DNA from: an uncultured Prevotellaceae bacterium
GTDB taxonomy: Bacteria; Bacteroidota; Bacteroidia; Bacteroidales; Muribaculaceae
DNA: 47,198 nt
Assembly: GCA_900318345.1 (NCBI GenBank)
Contig: ONKD01000020.1
Location: 1 to 47,198, forward strand
Direction: 5' to 3'
Shown here in pieces: positions 16,201 to 25,906 of this stretch. Under the pieces are notes generated by a model that was given only the letters and a program-made list of their open reading frames with translations, ran no database searches and was not told the origin of the DNA. The position numbers and the translations under genes are program-made. Each line of letters opens with the position of its first letter. Position 1 is the first letter of the stretch.

Positions 16201-17841
16201 TTAGCGGGCATTGGGCTCCAGACCGGCACCAATAACCTCGGCAGGAATCTGGATAGCATAACGCGGGTCAAGCACCTCGAGCGTGTAGACGTCATCCTTG
16301 CCCATCTTGTGGGTATAGGTGAAACCATAACGCTTGATGTCAAACCAACGCTGACCCAGGTGAGCGGTCTGCATGCGGCGGAAGTGCTGTACACAGTTCA
16401 GATAAGGCTCAATTTCAGGAGTCAGTTGGTACTTATCGCTCGGGCACACCTCATCGATGTGGAATTTCTTCACGATGCCGTAACCCGGATTACCGTTGTA
16501 GAAGCTGACAATCCTGCTCTTCTCCAACTCGGACATTGAACCGTTATTGCTTGCCATGGCACCTTGCATGATGTGCTCGTGGTTCCAACGGTACAGGTCC
16601 TCAAAGGCGGCGTCAATATTGCCCAGGAACAGGTAAGCCTCGGCACGGAACAGGAGGGTCTCCTGGCTCGTGAACTCGGGACGAACCATGTGTACATAAC
16701 CGATACCAGCAATCTTGTCGGTATACTCAAACTGCTCCCAGCAGTTGCCGTAGAAGATGTAGCCATACTCAGGGTGAACGCTCGAGCCGAGCACACTGTA
16801 CCTGAAGAAGGGCATGTAGTCACCATTCCAAGAGGGACCAGGGCCCTGGATGCTGGCGTGGAAGCCATCACGGCTAGACCAGAAGCGGTTACCCCAACGA
16901 CGCAACCAAGTGCTGTAGGTATCCATCAACATGTAGTTGCCGGGACGGTCAACGCTGGTGTAATAGCGGGCACCATCATCAAACTCGTAGAAGTCCTCCT
17001 GCATATCCCAGAAATCGTTGCGCAGTGACTCGGGATCGTTGCCCTTGAATGAAGCGGTAGCATACTGAACCACCTTATCATACTCGCGCTTGGCCAGATA
17101 GAAACGGGCAGCAAAAGCGTTAGACGCAGCAACGTTGAAGTGGTACTTGGGAACTTCATAGTACTCATCGGTAACATTGGCCAAACCAATCAGCAAGTCG
17201 GCCTCGATCTTCTGGTAGGTCTCCTCGAGAGTACCACGGTCATACTTGGGATAGAGCTCAGTCTCGGGCTCGGTAGCATAAGGAATGCCAGGGAGAGTAG
17301 CGCTGATCTGCGGGCCACGGTAGGGCATGCAGAAGATCTGAGCCAGGATGTAGTGGTGATAGGCACGAATCATGTGAGCCTCACCCTTGATAGCTGCCAG
17401 ACGGGCTTTGTCACGATAGGACATGGGCTGACCCTCGATTTCGCCGGTAGCTTCAAACTCATCAACTTTTTCAATTACCGCATTGGCGGCAGCAATAGCC
17501 GAGTAGCAACCATTCCACAGGCCTGAAGGAGTGTCAGAGTCACTGATATCCAGATCCACATCCTGCCAAGCAAAGATCTGCTCGTCATAGCGATTGTAGG
17601 AGGAATAGTTATATCGGTTACCATCCTTATCGGGAGCATTGGTGTCATCAACATTATCGCTTGACAACTCACCGATAACAGCATAATTAGTCTGGCAGTA
17701 ACCCGTAATAAGCAGCTGTTCCAGCTGGTCTAAATTAACAAGATAGACGCGGGTATCGGGCACCTTCTCCAAGAAATCGCTGCAAGAGCTCAAACCGATC
17801 AATGCCACCGCAATGAATAAGATTTTATATCGTAATTTCAT
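16201..17841 (-). CDS. SusD/RagB family outer-membrane lipoprotein
   Basis: The 546-residue protein has a lipoprotein signal (IALIGLSSC region, cysteine near residue 20) followed by SDFLEKVPDTR, the classic SusD opening. Helical TPR-like content follows (GEAHMIRAYHHYILAQIFCM is the conserved SusD region). The C-terminus has the typical HFRRMQTAHLGQRWFDIKRY. SusD proteins cap the SusC barrel at the outer membrane and bind the nutrient, here possibly a peptide or glycopeptide given the neighbouring peptidase. It lies 39 bp after susC. Confidence 0.95.
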   Translation of the reverse strand: MKLRYKILFIAVALIGLSSCSDFLEKVPDTRVYLVNLDQLEQLLITGYCQTNYAVIGELSSDNVDDTNAPDKDGNRYNYSSYNRYDEQIFAWQDVDLDISDSDTPSGLWNGCYSAIAAANAVIEKVDEFEATGEIEGQPMSYRDKARLAAIKGEAHMIRAYHHYILAQIFCMPYRGPQISATLPGIPYATEPETELYPKYDRGTLEETYQKIEADLLIGLANVTDEYYEVPKYHFNVAASNAFAARFYLAKREYDKVVQYATASFKGNDPESLRNDFWDMQEDFYEFDDGARYYTSVDRPGNYMLMDTYSTWLRRWGNRFWSSRDGFHASIQGPGPSWNGDYMPFFRYSVLGSSVHPEYGYIFYGNCWEQFEYTDKIAGIGYVHMVRPEFTSQETLLFRAEAYLFLGNIDAAFEDLYRWNHEHIMQGAMASNNGSMSELEKSRIVSFYNGNPGYGIVKKFHIDEVCPSDKYQLTPEIEPYLNCVQHFRRMQTAHLGQRWFDIKRYGFTYTHKMGKDDVYTLEVLDPRYAIQIPAEVIGAGLEPNAR

Positions 17842-17880
17842 AATCTTCTTATTATATTATATAATGTGTAACATCAATTA

Positions 17881-20800
17881 TTACATACCCAAACGCACGG
17901 TAAGAGTAAACTGCTTGGGGTTAGGCGATGCCACACCACCACTGTTGTAGAACTCGGGATCCTGACCATAGAGCTTCTTGTCGGCATAGAGCAGGCAGAT
18001 GTTGGTAGCAGCCAGCTTGACCGAAGCATTAGAGAGACGCAGGTGAGAAATCAAGGTCTTGGGAAGGTCATAGGTCAAAGAGATCTCTTTCAGACGGATG
18101 AATCCACCATCGGCAATGCGAGCAGTGCTGTAGTTGTAAGCATTGTAGGCCATGCCCAGATAGTAGTTAGCATACACCTGACGACGCGAAGCAATAGCGG
18201 GGATATCGGTATAAGCCTCATCACCGGGCAATACCCAACGGTTCTTGAAGTCCTTACCAAATGCTCTCAAGTCACTATAGGCTGAAGCGAAGGTGGGATC
18301 AAGACGCAGCTTGTTGCCAAAGGCGTAGGTCATGAAGACATTCAGGTGGAAGCCCTTCCAGTCAAAGGTGTTACCAAAACCACCAGTGATTGTGGGATCA
18401 ACGGGACCCTCATACTTGAGGAAGTCGAGCAGCTCGGTCTCCTGGAAGTTCAGACCTTCACCAGAGACATTACCATTCTCGTCAATAACCAGGGGCAGAC
18501 CGTGAGAGTCAAGACCTGCGAAAGGAATTGAGAAGATAGCACGGTGGGGATAGCCCTGCAGAGCGAAACCGGTACCAACTACCAGGTCGATGACGCGTGA
18601 ACGTGCCGTCAGCTTGGTGATCTCGGTCATAGCATAAGAGAAGGTCAAGTCACTAGTCCAGCCGAAGTCTCCACGATTCTTGGGCTGAATGTTATGAGTG
18701 GTGAGGGTGAACTCAACACCATGTGACTTCATCTCGGCAACGTTACCAAACTTCTCGGTCTCGCCACCGATACCCTGGGTGCGGATGCGACCAATCAGGT
18801 CGAAGTTGTTACGTACATACCAGTCAAATACCAGGTTGATGCGGTTGTAGAGGAAACCGAGGTCAACACCAAGGTCAAACTCATGCTTCTTCTCATAGGT
18901 CAGGTCACTGTTGCCCAGACCACTCAGGTAAAGACCCATCTCATAGGCGCTGAGCTCTTGACGCCAGCGCAGGGTGGGATAATACAGAGCCTCGGCATGA
19001 CCGAGCGACATGGGACCACTCTCGGCAGTCAGCGAGTAGCTCAAACGCAGCTTGGCAGTTGAGAGGGCACCCTTCTGATAGAGGCTAGAATTCTGGAAGA
19101 AAGGCTCGTCAGAAACGTTCCATGCGGCCGATACGTTCCAGGTGGGGAGCCAACGGTTCTGAGTGGTGCGGCCCATCTGGTTAGAACCCTCATAACGGAT
19201 GGTTCCATTCAAGATGTAGCGGCCCAGCAGAGCGTAGTTGAGGTTGGCGAAGTAAGCCATATCGCGGCGGAAGTAACTACCAATGTTGTAATAGCTACCA
19301 TTCTCCTCCTGAATCTGCTTGAACAATTTATAATTGGTGTAAGGCAGGTTACCGTTAGCGTAAACAACGCCCCAAGCATCAAACGACTGGCTGAAGCGGT
19401 CCAAGCGGACAGCCTCCATACCGGCGAAGAGGTTGAGCAGGTGCTTGCCATTGTTGAAGTCCTTCATGTACATACCCGAAGCACGGAAGGTGAAGGTCTT
19501 GGTGTTGTACTTCTGATAGAACAACATACCACCCTTGTCGAGCACGGTCTCTGGAAGCGTGTTCTTGATGTCGGGGTCGGTGTACAGGTAGGAGTTTGAC
19601 GAACGGATGATAGAATTCTCGGGATCGATACCAGCACGATAGGCGTTAGCCATGTTACTGTTGTCCCTCACATAGTGGTTCTGCTCAGAGTTAGCCACGC
19701 GCATCGAACCCAGGACATTGAACTCGAGAGACTGATCCTGCTTCATGATGGGCTTGTAATTGAGCTCACCCTGGAACTTGAGGTCGGTAACCGTCAAGTC
19801 GATGTAGTTCTGCTCCAACTCATCAAAGATGTTGAAGGTGGTGTAGTTGCGGGTGTAACGCATATCGGGATCAACCGTACGGGCAGTGTTCAACGAGAAA
19901 CTGTAGGGGTTGATATCGAAGTCACGACGAACCTCACCAAACACAACGTCCACGTTCTGGCTCAAGGTACCAGGAGCCTTCTGATCACGGAAACTGTCAC
20001 TGTTCAAGATTTTCAGTTTCAGGTTATCGGTGATGTTATAGATGGCGTTAGCGTTAAAGGTGTAACGCTCAACGCGGCTGCTCTTGTACCATCCCGGATC
20101 GAGCATTACCGAAGCCGAGGTGTAGAACGAACCCTTGTCGGTACCGCCCGAGATGCTCACCGAGTGGTTCTGCATGACGTTGTTGTCAAACAACAGGTCA
20201 AACCAGTTGGTGTTGCGGAACTCAGCCTCACGCAGGAATGAATTGCGGCCATTCTCGGTGTTGGGCAGAGCATAGGTTCCGGTTGAGGGATCATAAGTGT
20301 TCATCAGGTTATACATCTGACCATAGATACCAGAAGTGGTGCTGTTCACCAGGTTGGCATACTCCAGCCAACCCTTCTGCTCCATCTCACGCAGGATACT
20401 CATTTGCTCCTGAGAGTTACAGATGTTGAAGTCACGGTAGTTGGGCTTCAAGCGATAGGTGAACTCGCCCGTGTAGTTGATCGAGCTTGTTCCCTTGCGA
20501 CCGGTCTTGGTCGTGATAACGATCACACCGGCGTTAGCCTTTGCACCATAGATTGAGGTTGCCGAACCGTCCTTAAGGATCTGGAAGCTCTCGATATCGT
20601 CGGCGTTAAGGCCGGCAACAGCCGAGGCAATCAGCGTGTTGGCATCACCCGATGACAGATCATCGGCGCTGATGTCCACGTTATCCTCAAGAACAACACC
20701 GTCAACTACCCACAGGGGCTTGGAGCTACCATAGATTGAGGTAGCACCACGCACGCGGATCTTGGGCGCAGTACCGAAGGTACCCGAGACGTTTTGCACC

Positions 20801-21234
20801 TGCACACCAGACACGCGGCCTTCAAGACCACGGCTGACGTCAGCGACACCCGAGAGTTTGGTCTTCTCGGCATCAACGCTCTGGGTTGCACCAGTAAAGA
20901 GTCGCTTGTCCACCTTCTGGTAACCGGTGACTACGACCTCGTTCAAAATCTCACCTTTGGGCTTGAGGATGATCTTCATGCCAGCGCTAGCGGCAACGAC
21001 AGCATCTTCATAACCCACATAGGTGACCTTAATCTTTGTGCCTGCTGGCACATTCAAAGAGAAATGACCGTCAAAATCGGTAGCGACGCCGTTCTTGGGA
21101 TTGCTCTGCTGAACGACCGAAGCACCGATTACGGGCTCGTTGTTCTCATCAAGCACCGTACCGCTAACTTGTGCCGAAACACCAAGCGAGGCGAGTGCCA
21201 TGACTAGGAACAATAGAAAATGTTTAAGACTCAT
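17881..21234 (-). CDS. SusC/RagA family TonB-dependent transporter
   Basis: The 1117-residue protein has a signal peptide (MSLKHFLLFLVMALASLGVSA), a carboxypeptidase-regulatory-like domain (about 22-105, VSGTVLDENNEPVIGASVV), then the plug domain with LNEVVVTGYQKVDKRLFTGA and the SusC signature YGAKANAGVIVITTKTG, and a long outer-membrane barrel ending LTVRLGM. No N-terminal STN signalling domain is present, so it is not the type that talks to an anti-sigma factor. It imports the substrate captured by SusD using TonB energy. It heads the operon, with a roughly 230-nt leader. Confidence 0.96.
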   Translation of the reverse strand: MSLKHFLLFLVMALASLGVSAQVSGTVLDENNEPVIGASVVQQSNPKNGVATDFDGHFSLNVPAGTKIKVTYVGYEDAVVAASAGMKIILKPKGEILNEVVVTGYQKVDKRLFTGATQSVDAEKTKLSGVADVSRGLEGRVSGVQVQNVSGTFGTAPKIRVRGATSIYGSSKPLWVVDGVVLEDNVDISADDLSSGDANTLIASAVAGLNADDIESFQILKDGSATSIYGAKANAGVIVITTKTGRKGTSSINYTGEFTYRLKPNYRDFNICNSQEQMSILREMEQKGWLEYANLVNSTTSGIYGQMYNLMNTYDPSTGTYALPNTENGRNSFLREAEFRNTNWFDLLFDNNVMQNHSVSISGGTDKGSFYTSASVMLDPGWYKSSRVERYTFNANAIYNITDNLKLKILNSDSFRDQKAPGTLSQNVDVVFGEVRRDFDINPYSFSLNTARTVDPDMRYTRNYTTFNIFDELEQNYIDLTVTDLKFQGELNYKPIMKQDQSLEFNVLGSMRVANSEQNHYVRDNSNMANAYRAGIDPENSIIRSSNSYLYTDPDIKNTLPETVLDKGGMLFYQKYNTKTFTFRASGMYMKDFNNGKHLLNLFAGMEAVRLDRFSQSFDAWGVVYANGNLPYTNYKLFKQIQEENGSYYNIGSYFRRDMAYFANLNYALLGRYILNGTIRYEGSNQMGRTTQNRWLPTWNVSAAWNVSDEPFFQNSSLYQKGALSTAKLRLSYSLTAESGPMSLGHAEALYYPTLRWRQELSAYEMGLYLSGLGNSDLTYEKKHEFDLGVDLGFLYNRINLVFDWYVRNNFDLIGRIRTQGIGGETEKFGNVAEMKSHGVEFTLTTHNIQPKNRGDFGWTSDLTFSYAMTEITKLTARSRVIDLVVGTGFALQGYPHRAIFSIPFAGLDSHGLPLVIDENGNVSGEGLNFQETELLDFLKYEGPVDPTITGGFGNTFDWKGFHLNVFMTYAFGNKLRLDPTFASAYSDLRAFGKDFKNRWVLPGDEAYTDIPAIASRRQVYANYYLGMAYNAYNYSTARIADGGFIRLKEISLTYDLPKTLISHLRLSNASVKLAATNICLLYADKKLYGQDPEFYNSGGVASPNPKQFTLTVRLGM

Positions 21235-21439
21235 AAATTTTTGATTAAGTAATTAATTATTAATGTTTTATAAGTTTACCAAATATCATTTCAACTGTCA
21301 AGGGACATGTCGCTCCAAAACATCAAATCAATTCATACCCTTTACAATGACCATGCTTCAGGTTCGAAATTTCAATCACTACAACAGATTGAGAATATAT
21401 CGTTTTTTGGTTTTAGTTTCTTAACCACACGTCAAAAAA

Positions 21440-21475
21440 GACAGGCTTGTCCAATTAGACAGGCTTGCAAAATTA
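21440..21475 (-). promoter_or_regulatory. susC operon -7 box with adjoining 11-bp direct repeat
   Basis: TAATTTTG on the minus strand (21475-21468). Directly downstream, in the first transcribed bases, an 11-bp sequence (AGACAGGCTTG on plus) occurs twice, at 21439-21449 and 21457-21467, 18 bp apart. The repeat could be an operator. The -33 element is weak. Confidence 0.5.
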
Positions 21476-21806
21476 AGTGTTTTTTTTTAATAAAGTATAC
21501 ATTTGTTGAAAACTTTTTCGATTTTCTTCACTTTTTTCTAGCAACAGCCCTTAAAAAAAACGAAAATTCCAAACCAATCAACTGATAATCAATAAAATAC
21601 ATCAAACCCAAAAACAACAGACCTCATTAAAAATAGTTAATAAACTGAAACACAACACCTTAGGTTGTATTTGGCAAAAATTTAACATTTGACCGACGAG
21701 TGAACAGCCTCACTTCGCTTTATCCACCGCGCCTCTTGAACGGGCTTTTACTCATTCCAGTAGTATTTTTAAAGGTAAAAAAAAGCAAAATTAGCAGGAT
21801 TTGATG
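21476..21806. other. AT-rich intergenic spacer between divergent susC and rluA-type genes
   Basis: Very A/T-rich with homopolymer runs of T and A. I see no gene, RNA or repeat here beyond short inverted stretches. Confidence 0.4.
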
Positions 21807-21814
21807 TAATTTTG
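21807..21814 (+). promoter_or_regulatory. -7 box for the RluA-family gene
   Basis: TAATTTTG followed by C, matching TAnnTTTG. It lies upstream of the ATG at 21851 and excludes an in-frame ATG at 21812 as start. No clear -33 TTTG. Confidence 0.55.
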
Positions 21815-21850
21815 CACACCCTCCCATTTTGGAGAGTTTATTTTTTTGCA

Positions 21851-22519
21851 ATGGAAGTAGTTTACGACGACAATCACATCATCATCGTCAACAAGAGCGC
21901 TGGCGAGCTGGTGCAGGGCGACCGCACCGGCGACGTCACCCTCATCGACACGGTAAAAGCGTGGATCAAAGAGAAATATGACAAGCCCGGCAACGTGTTC
22001 CTGGGCGTGACACACCGCATCGACCGCCCCACCTGCGGGCTGGTCGTGATGGCCAAAACCAGCAAGGGGCTGTCACGCATGAACGAACTCTTCCGCAAGG
22101 GAAAGGTACACAAGACCTACTGGGCCGTTGTGGGCAATGAGCCCCCTGAGGCCGAAGCCACCCTGACCCACTACTTGAAGAGCATTGAGCAAGGCAACAA
22201 GACCCGCGTGAGCATCGTGCCGCGCGAGGGTCATCAAAAGGCAGTGCTCAATTACCGCATCATCGCCGCCAGCCGGCGCTACTGGCTGCTGGAAATCGAC
22301 CTGATCACGGGCCGCAAGCACCAGATCAGGGCCCAACTGTCGGCCATCGGATGCCCCATCAAGGGCGACCTCAAGTATGGAGCGCCACGCAGCAACCCCG
22401 ACGGCGGCATCTCGCTGCAAGCCCACCGCATCCGCTTCACCCACCCCGTGAGCGGCAAGGAAATCGACATCACGGCCCCGCTGCCCGACGACTTCAAGCG
22501 ACTAGGCTTTGACATGTGA
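21851..22519 (+). CDS. RluA-family RNA pseudouridine synthase
   Basis: The 222-residue protein has the family motif GVTHRIDRPTCGLVVMAKTS, whose aspartate (RIDRPTCG) is the catalytic residue, and the C-terminal motif DLITGRKHQIRAQLSAIGCPI followed by GDLKYGA. It isomerises uridine to pseudouridine in rRNA or tRNA. No S4 RNA-binding domain precedes the catalytic domain, so it is a short-form enzyme; the exact target base cannot be assigned. Start 21851 is chosen because the promoter box overlaps the longer alternative. The fumarase promoter overlaps its stop codon. Confidence 0.9.
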   Translation: MEVVYDDNHIIIVNKSAGELVQGDRTGDVTLIDTVKAWIKEKYDKPGNVFLGVTHRIDRPTCGLVVMAKTSKGLSRMNELFRKGKVHKTYWAVVGNEPPEAEATLTHYLKSIEQGNKTRVSIVPREGHQKAVLNYRIIAASRRYWLLEIDLITGRKHQIRAQLSAIGCPIKGDLKYGAPRSNPDGGISLQAHRIRFTHPVSGKEIDITAPLPDDFKRLGFDM

Positions 22520-22538
22520 AGAAAAATCGCTATTTTTG
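22508..22538 (+). promoter_or_regulatory. Promoter of the class I fumarase gene
   Basis: TTTG (22508-22511), 19 bp, then TATTTTTG (22531-22538). The -33 box lies inside the last codons of the pseudouridine synthase gene. Leader of about 45 nt to the ATG at 22589. Confidence 0.75.
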
Positions 22539-22588
22539 CAGCACCGAAATCAACTATTAACATATCAAGTAACTTTTAAACTCAGATT

Positions 22589-24214
22589 ATGGCAAACAAT
22601 CCCGAATTCCGTTATGCGCCCATGTTCCAACTGGGCAACGACGACACTGAGTACTACAAACTCACCAGTGACTATGTGTCGGTGGGTGAGTTTGAGGGCA
22701 AACCCATCCTCAAAATCGAGCCCGAGGCTCTGACAATGCTTGCCCAGCAGGCCTTCCGTGACGTGAACTTCCTGCTGCGCCGCTCACACAACGAGCAGGT
22801 GGCCAAGATCTTGCGCGACCCCGAGGCCAGCGACAACGACAAGTATGTGGCCCTGACCTTCCTGCGCAATGCCGAGGTGGCCGCCAAGGGGCAGCTCCCC
22901 CTGTGCCAGGACACCGGCACAGCCATCATCCACGGCGAGAAAGGCCAGCAGGTGTGGACAGGCTTCTGTGACGAGGAAGCCCTCGCCCGCGGCGTCTATA
23001 ACACTTACACCCAGGAGAACCTGCGCTATTCACAGAATGCTCCGTTGAGCATGTATGAGGAGGTGAACACCCGCTGCAACCTGCCCGCCCAGATCGACCT
23101 GGAGTGCACCGAGGGCATGGAATACCGTTTCCTGTGCGTCACCAAGGGTGGCGGCAGCGCCAACAAGACCTACCTCTATCAGATGACCAAAGCCGTCCTC
23201 AACCCCGGCACACTGGTTCCCTTCCTGGTAGAAAAGATGCGCACCCTGGGCACCGCAGCATGCCCGCCCTATCACATCGCATTTGTGATTGGCGGCACCA
23301 GTGCCGAGAAGAACCTGCTCACCGTCAAGCTGGCATCGACCCACTACTATGACAACCTGCCCACCACGGGCGACGAGACTGGCCGCGCCTTCCGCGACGT
23401 GGAACTCGAGAAGCAAGTGCTCGAGGAGGCTTACAAAATCGGCTTGGGGGCTCAATTTGGCGGCAAATACATGGCCCACGACGTGCGCATCGTGCGCCTG
23501 CCCCGTCATGGCGCATCATGCCCCATCGGCCTAGGCGTGAGCTGCAGTGCCGACCGCAACATCAAGGCAAAAATCAACCGTGACGGCGTGTGGATCGAGA
23601 AACTCGACGACCAGCCCACACAACTCATCCCCGAGGAACTGCGCCAGGCAGGCGAGGGCGACGGCATCAAGATTGACCTTGACCGTCCCATGAGCGAGAC
23701 GCTCGCCATCCTTGACAAGTACCCCGTTTCGACCCGCGTATCGCTGAGCGGTACCATCATCGTGGGCCGCGACATCGCCCACGCCAAGTGGAAAGAACGC
23801 TATGACCGCGGTGAGGGCATCCCCCAGTACATCAAGGATCACCCCGTTCTGTATGCCGGTCCCGCCAAGACCCCGAAGGGAATGCCTTGCGGCTCTATGG
23901 GCCCGACCACTGCCAACCGCATGGACCCCTATGTGGACCTGTTCCAGAGCCAGGGTGGCAGCATGGTCATGATTGCCAAAGGTAACCGCAGCCAGGAAGT
24001 GACCGACGCCTGCAAGAAACACGGTGGCTTCTACCTGGGCAGCATCGGCGGCCCCGCCGCTATCCTTTCCCAGGAGAGCATCAAGAGCATCGAGTGTATT
24101 GAATACCCCGAGCTGGGCATGGAGGCTGTGTGGAAAATCCGCGTCGTGGACTTCCCCGCATTCATCCTCGTTGACAACAAGGGCAACGATTTCTTCAAGA
24201 AAATCGGTCTGTAA
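22589..24214 (+). CDS. Class I (iron-sulfur) fumarate hydratase
   Basis: The 541-residue enzyme interconverts fumarate and malate; in fermenting Bacteroidetes it mainly serves the reductive branch to succinate. The three cysteines expected to bind the labile 4Fe-4S cluster are C106 ([10 protein letters not shown]), C225 (GTAACPPYH) and C319 (GVSCSADRN), nearly the same numbering as in E. coli FumA. The N-terminal alpha domain and C-terminal beta domain ([20 protein letters not shown]) are both present in one chain. It has its own promoter and is followed by a good terminator at 24244-24276. Confidence 0.96.
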   Translation: MANNPEFRYAPMFQLGNDDTEYYKLTSDYVSVGEFEGKPILKIEPEALTMLAQQAFRDVNFLLRRSHNEQVAKILRDPEASDNDKYVALTFLRNAEVAAKGQLPLCQDTGTAIIHGEKGQQVWTGFCDEEALARGVYNTYTQENLRYSQNAPLSMYEEVNTRCNLPAQIDLECTEGMEYRFLCVTKGGGSANKTYLYQMTKAVLNPGTLVPFLVEKMRTLGTAACPPYHIAFVIGGTSAEKNLLTVKLASTHYYDNLPTTGDETGRAFRDVELEKQVLEEAYKIGLGAQFGGKYMAHDVRIVRLPRHGASCPIGLGVSCSADRNIKAKINRDGVWIEKLDDQPTQLIPEELRQAGEGDGIKIDLDRPMSETLAILDKYPVSTRVSLSGTIIVGRDIAHAKWKERYDRGEGIPQYIKDHPVLYAGPAKTPKGMPCGSMGPTTANRMDPYVDLFQSQGGSMVMIAKGNRSQEVTDACKKHGGFYLGSIGGPAAILSQESIKSIECIEYPELGMEAVWKIRVVDFPAFILVDNKGNDFFKKIGL

Positions 24215-24243
24215 GCATCAAGGTTGAAAATTCACATTTATCA

Positions 24244-24276
24244 CTGCCGCAGGACAACAATCCCGCGGCAGTTTTT
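24244..24276 (+). terminator. Rho-independent terminator after the fumarase gene
   Basis: CTGCCGC (24244-24250) pairs with GCGGCAG (24265-24271), followed by TTTTT. Confidence 0.85.
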
Positions 24277-24481
24277 ATATTCAATCTTTACTTTAAATTT
24301 TCATTTAAAATCTATTGGACTACAAAAATTTATATAACTTAATATTTCAAGTAATCATTAATAAAACTTAAAGTGTTTCTTGAAGAAATTTACACCCAAG
24401 AACAGGCTTTTGGGCCAACTGCCCACTACTACTGTTTTTGGTAAAAATATGTTAAAAAGCACATTTTTTTCATCCTAAGTA
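24277..24481. other. AT-rich spacer, nothing recognised
   Basis: No coding frame, hairpin with T-tract, or repeat was recognised between the fumarase terminator and the tRNA promoter. Confidence 0.5.
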
Positions 24482-24511
24482 TTGCCAGGTCATAAAAAAG
24501 CATTACCTTTG
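24482..24511 (+). promoter_or_regulatory. Promoter of the initiator tRNA gene
   Basis: TTG (24482-24484), 19 bp, then TACCTTTG (24504-24511), 11 bp before the mature tRNA 5' end. Confidence 0.7.
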
Positions 24512-24522
24512 CAGTCGCAAAT

Positions 24523-24594
24523 TGCGGGATGGAGCAGTGGCAGCTCGTTGGGCTCATAACCCAAAGGTCGTCAGTTCGAGTCTGGCTCCCGCTA
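24523..24594 (+). tRNA. Initiator tRNA-fMet (anticodon CAT)
   Basis: A full cloverleaf can be drawn: acceptor 24524-24529 with 24587-24592, D stem GAGC/GCTC, anticodon stem TTGGG/CCCAA around loop CTCATAA, T stem GTCAG/CTGGC with TTCGAGT loop. The anticodon is CAT. Initiator features are the three G-C pairs next to the anticodon loop and an unpaired first base pair (T1 with T72). CCA is not encoded. The D loop is short, 7 nt. Confidence 0.9.
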
Positions 24595-24602
24595 CTAACA
24601 AG

Positions 24603-24635
24603 AAGGTTAAGTCGTCATGGCTTGACCTTTTTTTT
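24603..24635 (+). terminator. Rho-independent terminator after the tRNA
   Basis: AAGGTTAAG (24603-24611 region) pairs with CTTGACCTT (24621-24629), one internal mismatch, then a T run to 24635. Confidence 0.8.
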
Positions 24636-24666
24636 CTATCGTTTGCCATGATTTTTCAACCTGCCG

Positions 24667-24697
24667 TTGCTGGTTTCAATTATAATGTGTATTTTTG
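24667..24697 (+). promoter_or_regulatory. Promoter of the GT4-priA operon
   Basis: TTG (24667-24669), 20 bp, then TATTTTTG (24690-24697). It excludes the upstream in-frame start at 24667 and supports ATG 24721. Confidence 0.65.
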
Positions 24698-24720
24698 CTA
24701 AGCTAAAACACGACGATGAG

Positions 24721-25905
24721 ATGAAACAGATTGCGGTAATTTTTGAAGGCGAAATCAATAAGCGGTTGGGAGTGTTTAACGCGGTCATCAACCGCGTGAA
24801 GCACTTGCAGGAAATCGCTGACTACAAGATCGATGTATATATGTTTGAAGTGTATGACGGTTGGCTCATGCGGCGCTTGCGACACAGTCCTAAGGAGGAC
24901 TGGCGCCCCGATGAGATCGAATCCAACGGAATTAAGGTACACGTGACATGGTTTCGCCGCCGCTGGGGAGATGTTATCATGCACCGCTTCTTTCATCAGC
25001 CGCCTCGTGCCATGTTGCGCAGGTTGCATCGCCTGGGATGGGAAATGCGAGGCTACGACTTGGTGAGCGCCCATGACCGCATTGCCGGCCATGCCGCCAC
25101 CTTTGCAAGCAAGCACCTGCACATCCCCTGTTTCATCACCTGGCACGGATCGAGTATCCACACCCAGCCCGTCCAAGACGACATCACCAAAGAGATGACA
25201 ATCAAGCAGTTGAAGCAGGTGAACTGCAATTTCTTTGTCAGTCAGGGGCTCCTTGATAAAGCCCGTGCCGAAATCACTAGCGATTTCCGCGCCGAGTTAC
25301 TCTACAATGGCGCCAGCGCCCAATTTCAACGTTACAGCGACGAGCGCCGCAAGGAGCTGCGTGAAAAGTACGGCCTAAGGGCCGAAGATAAGGTCGTTGC
25401 CTATATCGGCCTCTTTGCCCCAGTGAAGAACGTTACTTCGCTACCCGAGATTTACCAGAAAATCCAGCAAAAGTCTCATCAGCCCATCACTTTTTGGGCG
25501 ATTGGTAATGGAATGCAATTAACTGAGGTACAGCAACTCATGAAATCAAAAAGCATCAACTGCCGGTTCTTTGGCAAGGTCACCCATACCGAGGTCCCCG
25601 ACATACTCAATTGTGTTGACCTGCTCGTGCTGCCCAGCAGGCAGGAAGGCATGCCTCTCGTGCCCATCGAGGCCCTCTCGTGTGGTGCCCGCGTGATAGC
25701 CTCCAATGTGGGCGGATCGGCCGAAGCCGTGGGGCGCGACAACGCGATCGACCTGGGCGAGAACTTTGTTGACCGCTTTACCTCTAGGGCAGTGGAATTG
25801 CTCAAGGGAGACATTGTGCAACAAGTGCCCCAAGACATGAATTGGGTTGCCACAGCCGAGAAAGAGAACCGCATTTACCATCAATACCTCGACAGCAACG
25901 ATTGA
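24721..25905 (+). CDS. Glycosyltransferase family 4 (GT-B fold)
   Basis: From ATG 24721 the protein has 394 residues, starting MKQIAVIFEGEINKRLGVFN. The C-terminal half carries the GT4 pattern: VVAYIGLFAPVKNVTSLPEI, then FWAIGNGMQLTEVQ, and the donor-binding motif SRQEGMPLVPIEALSCGARV with the E(x7)E pair. Acceptor-side sequence WHGSSIHTQPV is typical of retaining GT4 enzymes. It probably adds a sugar to a surface glycan; donor and acceptor are unknown. Its stop lies one base before the priA ATG, so the two genes are co-transcribed. Confidence 0.88.
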   Translation: MKQIAVIFEGEINKRLGVFNAVINRVKHLQEIADYKIDVYMFEVYDGWLMRRLRHSPKEDWRPDEIESNGIKVHVTWFRRRWGDVIMHRFFHQPPRAMLRRLHRLGWEMRGYDLVSAHDRIAGHAATFASKHLHIPCFITWHGSSIHTQPVQDDITKEMTIKQLKQVNCNFFVSQGLLDKARAEITSDFRAELLYNGASAQFQRYSDERRKELREKYGLRAEDKVVAYIGLFAPVKNVTSLPEIYQKIQQKSHQPITFWAIGNGMQLTEVQQLMKSKSINCRFFGKVTHTEVPDILNCVDLLVLPSRQEGMPLVPIEALSCGARVIASNVGGSAEAVGRDNAIDLGENFVDRFTSRAVELLKGDIVQQVPQDMNWVATAEKENRIYHQYLDSND

Positions 25906-25906
25906 C

